57,040 nucleotides of DNA from NCBI GenBank assembly GCA_964418645.1, contig CAYQME010000011.1, positions 1 through 57,040 on the forward strand. Reading direction: 5' to 3'. Positions 52,496 through 57,040 of the stretch are shown here, piece after piece (positions within the stretch are counted from its first letter, which is position 1; each line of letters starts with the position of its first letter). The translations under genes were made by a program, and so were the position numbers. The DNA is from JAADHG01 sp964418645. GTDB taxonomy: Bacteria; Bacteroidota; Bacteroidia; Flavobacteriales; Flavobacteriaceae. Below the pieces are notes generated by a model that saw only the letters and a list, made by a program, of their open reading frames with translations, made no database searches and was not told the origin of the DNA.

Positions 52496-53845
52496 ATGAG
52501 TGATAAAACGAGAAGAACATTTATTAAAAAAGCTGGATTAGCAGGATTAGGAATGCTTTCAGCACCAACATTAACAGCGAATGCTACTACTTCTACATTT
52601 CAAATATTGAAACGCAACCACCAGCTTTCGGACAAAAAACAACTTAATTATGCGCTCATAGGTGCAGGTGGAATGGGTACGGAAGATATAAAAACAGCGC
52701 TCCGGCACGACGGTGTTAATCTTGTGGCAGTTTGTGATTTATATAAAGGAAGAATTGAAAAAACCAAAAAAGCATTTGGGAATACATTATTTGCCACCGA
52801 TAATTATAAGGACATCTTAAGTCGTAAAGATATAGACGTTGTAATTATTGGAACTCCAGACCATTGGCACAAACAAATTTCTATTGATTCGTTGAATGCA
52901 GGGAAGCATGTATATTGTGAAAAACCTATGGTTCATAGTGTCGATGAAGGCCATCAGTTGATTAATGCATGGAAAAAATCAGGAAAGATATTCATGGTTG
53001 GTAGTCAAGGATTATCCTCGTTAGGCAATGAAAAAGCAAAAGAACTTTTGGCGGCTGGAGCCATAGGCGATATTAATTATGCCGAAGGATTTTGGGCCAG
53101 ACATTCACCTATAGGTGCCTGGCAATATCTTATTCCTGATGATGCATCAGAAAAAACGGTGAACTGGAAACGGTATATATCGAATACAACACAACGAGAT
53201 TTCGATCCACTTCGCTTTTTTAGATGGCGTAATTATTTAGATTATGGTACAGGAATGTCAGGTGATTTATTTGTCCATTTATTTTCCAGCTTACATTTCA
53301 TAACCAATTCTAAAGGTCCAGATCGAATTGCCTCACTTGGTGGATTACGTTATTGGAAAGACGGCAGAGAAGTTCCCGATGTATTACTCGGGTCTTTTAA
53401 TTATCCTGATGCTCCAGAACATCCGGGTTTCAATTTATCTCTACGTTGCAATTTTGTTGACGGTACGAGTGGTACGACATATTTACGCATTGTAGGTAGT
53501 AAAGGTTCGATGGACGTAAAATGGAAAGAAGTCGTTTTAAGAACTAATGATATTTCTACAGATGATCCTTTTGAATTAGAAAAAATGAAAGAAAAAGGAA
53601 TAATAAGTTCCGATAGAAAGAAAATACTTCCACCGAATGAAGTCGTTTATAAAGCAGAAAATGGCTATAAAGGTGCCCATTACGATCATCATGGTAAATT
53701 TATTAATGCGATAAGAAATAATGGCACTGTGGTAGAAGATCCTGTTTTCGGATTTCGGGCTGCAGCTCCGGCGCTGCTATGTAATGACAGCTATTTTAAT
53801 AATAAATTTATGCATTGGGATCCTGTTCAAATGAAAGTTATTTAA
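52496..53845 (+). CDS. Tat-exported Gfo/Idh/MocA-family oxidoreductase
   Basis: 449 residues. The Tat signal is at the start: KTRRTFIKKAGLAGLGML, twin Arg at 6-7. The Rossmann domain has LIGAGGMG (54-61) and the NAD(P) catalytic segment CEKPMV (141-146, K143), with IIGTPDHWHKQI. The C-terminal GFO_IDH_MocA_C domain includes a twin-aromatic FRWRNYLDYGTG segment. It oxidises or reduces a sugar ring or hydroxyl; because a Tat substrate folds in the cytoplasm, it would carry its cofactor out. Flanked by two DUF1080 genes (11 and 10 bp), which suggests joint action on glycosides. Confidence 0.93.
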   Translation: MSDKTRRTFIKKAGLAGLGMLSAPTLTANATTSTFQILKRNHQLSDKKQLNYALIGAGGMGTEDIKTALRHDGVNLVAVCDLYKGRIEKTKKAFGNTLFATDNYKDILSRKDIDVVIIGTPDHWHKQISIDSLNAGKHVYCEKPMVHSVDEGHQLINAWKKSGKIFMVGSQGLSSLGNEKAKELLAAGAIGDINYAEGFWARHSPIGAWQYLIPDDASEKTVNWKRYISNTTQRDFDPLRFFRWRNYLDYGTGMSGDLFVHLFSSLHFITNSKGPDRIASLGGLRYWKDGREVPDVLLGSFNYPDAPEHPGFNLSLRCNFVDGTSGTTYLRIVGSKGSMDVKWKEVVLRTNDISTDDPFELEKMKEKGIISSDRKKILPPNEVVYKAENGYKGAHYDHHGKFINAIRNNGTVVEDPVFGFRAAAPALLCNDSYFNNKFMHWDPVQMKVI

Positions 53846-53855
53846 ACTTATACAC

Positions 53856-54647
53856 ATGAAAAAAACAACATATTTTTTTATATTAGGAGTTCTGATTACT
53901 TTAATGGCTTGCCAAAGCAAATCGAAAAAAGAACCTTCAGAAAACAAAGCACTGAAAGATTCTGAATCGGGATGGATATATCTTTTTGATGGCTCTAGTA
54001 CAGAAGGATGGAGAGCTTATAACGGAGATTCATTGCCTCCAGGTTGGATTGCCAAAGATGGTGCATTGACTTTTGATACAGAGTTGGGATTAGAGCAAGA
54101 CTATACTGGAGGAAAGGATATTATTTATGGACTTGAAGAATTTGAAAATTTTGAACTTTATATAGAATGGAAACTTCCTGAAGGTGGTAATAGTGGTATT
54201 TTTTATCATCTTAAAGAAGGCTATAAAGCGCCATACGAGGTTGCTCCGGAATACCAGTTGATTGACGATGTTAATTATGAAAATATTCATGACCTTACCG
54301 AATATAATACTAGTCTTGGCTATACCGAAAACCCTGCTGAACTAAAGCCTTTGCAAAAGACAGGTTCCGATTATGCGATGCATCCTGCAAATCCCGATAA
54401 AATACTAAACCCGATAGGAGAGTGGAATACAACCCGAATTATTTTCACTCCAGAAAGAGTAGAGCATTGGCTTAATGGCAAAAAGGTGTTGTCTTTTGTG
54501 CCATGGTCTAAAGACTGGTACGAAAAAAAGAATTCCGACAAATGGAAAAATAGCCCGGACTATGGAAAGTTTAAAACAGGTTATATAGGACTTCAAGATC
54601 ATTCAAGCCCCATATGGTTTAAAAATATTAAGATTAGAAAACTTTAA
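53856..54647 (+). CDS. DUF1080 (3-keto-disaccharide hydrolase-like) lipoprotein, long
   Basis: 263 residues. The lipoprotein signal ends TLMAC (C19). The DUF1080 domain includes SGWIYLFDGSSTEGWRAYNG, FENFELYIEWKLPEGGNSGI, YEVAPEYQLIDDVN, GEWNTTRIIFTPERVEHWLN and GYIGLQDHSSPIWFKNIKIR at the end. It is longer than the first copy, with an insertion around 140-180 (HPANPDKILNP). Last gene of the operon, 10 bp after the oxidoreductase. Confidence 0.9.
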   Translation: MKKTTYFFILGVLITLMACQSKSKKEPSENKALKDSESGWIYLFDGSSTEGWRAYNGDSLPPGWIAKDGALTFDTELGLEQDYTGGKDIIYGLEEFENFELYIEWKLPEGGNSGIFYHLKEGYKAPYEVAPEYQLIDDVNYENIHDLTEYNTSLGYTENPAELKPLQKTGSDYAMHPANPDKILNPIGEWNTTRIIFTPERVEHWLNGKKVLSFVPWSKDWYEKKNSDKWKNSPDYGKFKTGYIGLQDHSSPIWFKNIKIRKL

Positions 54648-54683
54648 ATAAAAGTGTGTCTAAAAAATAGGCGATGTGAATAT

Positions 54684-54770
54684 CCCCATAGCTATCGGGA
54701 TGAAGCAATCTGTTAAATTTAAGTTATTGATTAACAGATTACTTCGGAATTAAAATTCCTAACAATGACG
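54684..54770. repeat. Composite REP-like palindrome cluster
   Basis: Three hairpins in a row. CCCCATAGCTATCGGG (54684-54699) is one. GAAGCAATCTGTTAA (54702-54716) pairs with TTAACAGATTACTTC (54731-54745). GGAATT-AA-AATTCC (54746-54759) is the third. The element ends in AACAATGACG. These parts match the style of dispersed flavobacterial intergenic repeats and lie between two convergent genes. Confidence 0.6.
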
Positions 54771-54812
54771 TTCAAAAAGAATTTTTTAGATAGCTCATTT
54801 TTTCAATAAAAG

Positions 54813-55940
54813 TTAAACTCGAATATAAATTTTCTTTTTATCCATCCACCAACCAACACTCCAGCAAAACAGACTAAAGGTAACAGCAAATAAAAATGAT
54901 CCAAAATAGGCTCCAGCATAGACAAAAATATGTTGATAAATCCACTCATAAAGTGTTATGCCGCCAGCCAGATGTATCGTAAACAATATTATGACCAGAA
55001 TCTCACTTAACAGATAGATAAACAATGGATTTTTACCAACAATTTCGAAGAAATTAGTCCATCGTTCGTTTTTATAAAATTCAATAATATACATTAAACT
55101 GCCTATTATAATACAATCTAGCCCAATAGTAAGCATCACAAAACTACTTGTCCAAAGTTTTTTACTTACCGGAAAACTCATATCCCATAAATAACCAATA
55201 CTAGTCAAGGCTACTCCAGCCAACAACAATTTTGTAATGCCCTCGTAAGAACTTCCTTTTTTCTGTATCCAAACTCCTGCAAAATATCCTCCAAAAATGT
55301 TAACAATAGCTGGTACGGTACTCAACCATCCTTCCGGGTCGAAAGCAATGCCTTCACCGTGATATAAATGATTTTCGCCCATTAACCAAAGGTCTAATTT
55401 AAAACCGGCATTTCCGGTCATGGTCAATTCCCGACCGGCATCACCAAAAACATATAACAATATCCAATATCCAAAGAGCAAAACCAGACTGATTATCCAA
55501 ATCATTTTAGGTTTTAAATACCATATTATTAAAGACGCTGCAAAGTAACATAGTGCGATACGTTGTAACACGCCTAAAATTCTAGTTTCACCAAAGGGGA
55601 AAGATGAGATATTATTCATGGCATCTACCTTAACAAAAGGAAACCAATACATTAAAAAACCTAACAGAAAAATTATAATAGAGCGTTTAAAAATTTTAAT
55701 GAGTACTTGAGATTGTTTCATACTCTCCCATTTTCGCATCACAAAACTCATGGCATTACCAATGGCAAATAAAAAAGAAGGAAAAACTAAGTCTGTTGGT
55801 GTAAATCCAAACCATTTGGCATGTAATAAAGGGGCGTAGGTGGTATCGTAATTACCTGGTGTATTAACGATAATCATAAAAATAATGGTCATACCGCGAA
55901 AAACATCGAGTGCAGTAAATCGTTTAGCTATAGTTGACAT
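54813..55940 (-). CDS. NagX-like/DUF5009 multi-pass acyltransferase-type membrane protein
   Basis: 375 residues with about 10 membrane helices. The start is diagnostic: FTALDVFRGMTIIFMIIVNT, then HAKWFGFTPTDLVFPSFLFA, the pattern of heparan-alpha-glucosaminide N-acetyltransferase-like (NagX) proteins. In this family a cytoplasmic acyl-CoA donor acetylates a sugar amine across the membrane, with a His in the first loop. It is convergent with the DUF1080 operon and is followed upstream by a creatininase-family gene 49 bp away on the same strand. Substrate unknown, possibly an amino sugar released in the same locus. Confidence 0.85.
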   Translation of the reverse strand: MSTIAKRFTALDVFRGMTIIFMIIVNTPGNYDTTYAPLLHAKWFGFTPTDLVFPSFLFAIGNAMSFVMRKWESMKQSQVLIKIFKRSIIIFLLGFLMYWFPFVKVDAMNNISSFPFGETRILGVLQRIALCYFAASLIIWYLKPKMIWIISLVLLFGYWILLYVFGDAGRELTMTGNAGFKLDLWLMGENHLYHGEGIAFDPEGWLSTVPAIVNIFGGYFAGVWIQKKGSSYEGITKLLLAGVALTSIGYLWDMSFPVSKKLWTSSFVMLTIGLDCIIIGSLMYIIEFYKNERWTNFFEIVGKNPLFIYLLSEILVIILFTIHLAGGITLYEWIYQHIFVYAGAYFGSFLFAVTFSLFCWSVGWWMDKKKIYIRV

Positions 55941-55989
55941 AGAAAGTGTATTTAGATACGTTAAAGTTAATTATTTTTAGTTTTATTAT

Positions 55990-56751
55990 TTATTCGTATA
56001 AGTCATCAATATTCGCTTTACTTAAATCGTAAAGTGCATTAGCAATCTTTTTAGTTACCGCTTTAAAGAATTTTTCTCCTTTTTCCTTTGATGCTAATCG
56101 TGGATTACCTATTCCTGTATCTTCGCTAACTTTCGACCATTTGCGTTCTGCCCAAAGCCAATCCTCATTAAAAGATTCAATTTTATTCTTTTTTTCTTTT
56201 CCTTCTCCCCATTTTTCTATTGGTAAAACCAGTTCAGGTTTAAAAAATAACATTAAGCTGGTTTCCATTTCATCGGCATGATCTCCGGGATTTTCAAAGT
56301 ATTTATCCTTATCTAAAGCTTGAAACCAGTTTGAAGAACATATAAACATATCAGGAAATTTCAATCCTAATTCTCTTATAATAGGCTTAAAATCGTTACC
56401 ACCATGACCATTAAAAATCAATAATTTGTGAATCCCTTGCCGATTTAATACTTCAACAACATCATTAATGATTGAAAATTGAGTGCTAGGGTTTAGATTA
56501 ATATCAAGAAAAATATCAGATTGACCGGTATTAACACCAAAGGGAATTGTTGGTAAAACAATAACTTTTGCTCCTTTTTCCCAAGCTATTCTTGCCGCTT
56601 CTGCCGAGATTAAATCGGATTCAATAACATCGGTTGCATATGGTAGATGATAGTTATGAGCTTCGGTAGCTCCCCAAGGCAATATGGCTAATTCAATATG
56701 TGCATTTTTTAGGCTTTCCCAATTCGACTCGGCTAAAATGTAAGGCCTCAT
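55990..56751 (-). CDS. Creatininase-family metal-dependent hydrolase
   Basis: 253 residues, cytoplasmic. Metal-site motifs are ILPWGATEAHNYHLPYATDV (23-42; E30, H32, D41), then FNGHGGNDFKPI and PGDHADEMETSLML with the later Glu and His ligands. The creatininase family hydrolyses cyclic amides or formamides (creatinine, FAPy in riboflavin/F420 synthesis, and others), so a true creatininase should not be assumed. Starts 49 bp upstream of the NagX-like gene, likely one transcript with it. Confidence 0.9.
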   Translation of the reverse strand: MRPYILAESNWESLKNAHIELAILPWGATEAHNYHLPYATDVIESDLISAEAARIAWEKGAKVIVLPTIPFGVNTGQSDIFLDINLNPSTQFSIINDVVEVLNRQGIHKLLIFNGHGGNDFKPIIRELGLKFPDMFICSSNWFQALDKDKYFENPGDHADEMETSLMLFFKPELVLPIEKWGEGKEKKNKIESFNEDWLWAERKWSKVSEDTGIGNPRLASKEKGEKFFKAVTKKIANALYDLSKANIDDLYE

Positions 56752-56948
56752 AAATTAACGTAGTAAAGTTTCAGTTTAAGATTGTTAAATGTAGGAAAAA
56801 ATTAAAAGGATTTTATCGAATACTAATAAATAATTGGTTTGAGAGATGATCTTTGTAACGCTGGCATGTTAATAACTACAATTATTGGATTGTCTCCTTT
56901 AATCTACAATTTTATTACATTATTAAATAAACTGCCATATAAAACATT

Positions 56949-57040
56949 TTAGTTTTGAATTAAATCTATTGCATTTTCTAAAAGTGGTTCCATAATTAAA
57001 TACCCTGCTATATTTGGATGTACGCCATCACTGGTTAATT
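56949..57040 (-). CDS. SGNH/GDSL hydrolase, C-terminal end only
   Basis: Partial: 29 residues on the minus strand, running off the window. It reads LTSDGVHPNIAGYLIMEPLL then ENAIDLIQN and a stop. The DGVHP block holds the catalytic Asp and His of the SGNH (GDSL) esterase family, typically 15-40 residues before the end. It is upstream of the creatininase-family gene by 197 bp, in which I see nothing else. Confidence 0.8.
   Translation of the reverse strand, partial: LTSDGVHPNIAGYLIMEPLLENAIDLIQN

Noticed and set aside
55990..56751. Naming the gene creatininase
   Set aside because: The family covers several amide hydrolases and nothing nearby concerns creatinine.

Overview
The window is a chromosomal segment of a member of the Flavobacteriaceae (Bacteroidota). 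The evidence is AT-rich DNA, promoters of the Bacteroidota type (-33 TTTG, about 20 bp, -7 TAnnTTTG), a secreted protein with a type IX secretion C-terminal sorting domain, and families typical of the group: GYDIA-type GHMP kinase, DUF6090, DUF5522, DUF4136, paired POT peptide transporters beside a DPP IV-like peptidase, and a degradative-type HMG-CoA reductase. There is one tRNA (Phe). I see no insertion sequence, phage, CRISPR array, rRNA operon or replication origin. Most of the window is ordinary core genome.

Layout. 0.1-4.3 kb: a secreted M28 peptidase, then a tightly coupled set of acetyltransferase, ureohydrolase, acetyltransferase and zinc-ribbon protein. 4.3-13.7 kb: a CBS protein, an exported tetratricopeptide-like protein, an M13 metallopeptidase lipoprotein, and a 1420-residue secreted BNR/thrombospondin-3 protein coupled to an FN3-like lipoprotein. 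13.8-15 kb: SDR-type threonine dehydrogenase and tRNA-Phe. 15.1-23 kb: an envelope-biogenesis run (coaX, outer-membrane protein, TPR protein, lptC, small membrane protein, CNNM/CorC protein, PpiD-like foldase). 23-25.3 kb: mevalonate-pathway pair. 25.5-31.5 kb: peptide use (DPP IV-like peptidase, two POT transporters, thioredoxin-like protein). 31.5-36.4 kb: leftward surE-lpxB-NlpC/P60-comEC cluster. 36.5-41.5 kb: tail-specific protease, DUF4136 lipoprotein, urocanate hydratase and a 50-codon DUF5522 gene. 41.6-45 kb: HExxH mini-protein, ACC-deaminase-like enzyme, glucosaminidase, hemL. 45-51 kb: Spy-like protein, diheme cytochrome, two alpha/beta hydrolases, a 37-residue-repeat secreted protein, a broken small gene and DUF6090. 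50.8-57 kb: an accessory carbohydrate locus (ChbG-type deacetylase, two DUF1080 proteins around a Tat-exported Gfo/Idh/MocA oxidoreductase, NagX-like membrane protein, creatininase-family hydrolase, and the end of an SGNH hydrolase).

The most interesting points are: (1) two pieces resembling dispersed intergenic repeats read in frame inside the GYDIA kinase gene, with related repeats in three intergenic spaces; (2) a perfect 11-bp hairpin with a U-tract, shaped like an intrinsic terminator, inside the signal-peptide codons of lptC; (3) the DUF1080/oxidoreductase locus, which could be a 3-keto-sugar pathway; (4) a small secreted-protein gene broken near its start, whose 3' end doubles as a neighbour's terminator. 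I did not find a clear new defence or mobile system. All family names come from recognising motifs by eye, without a database search.
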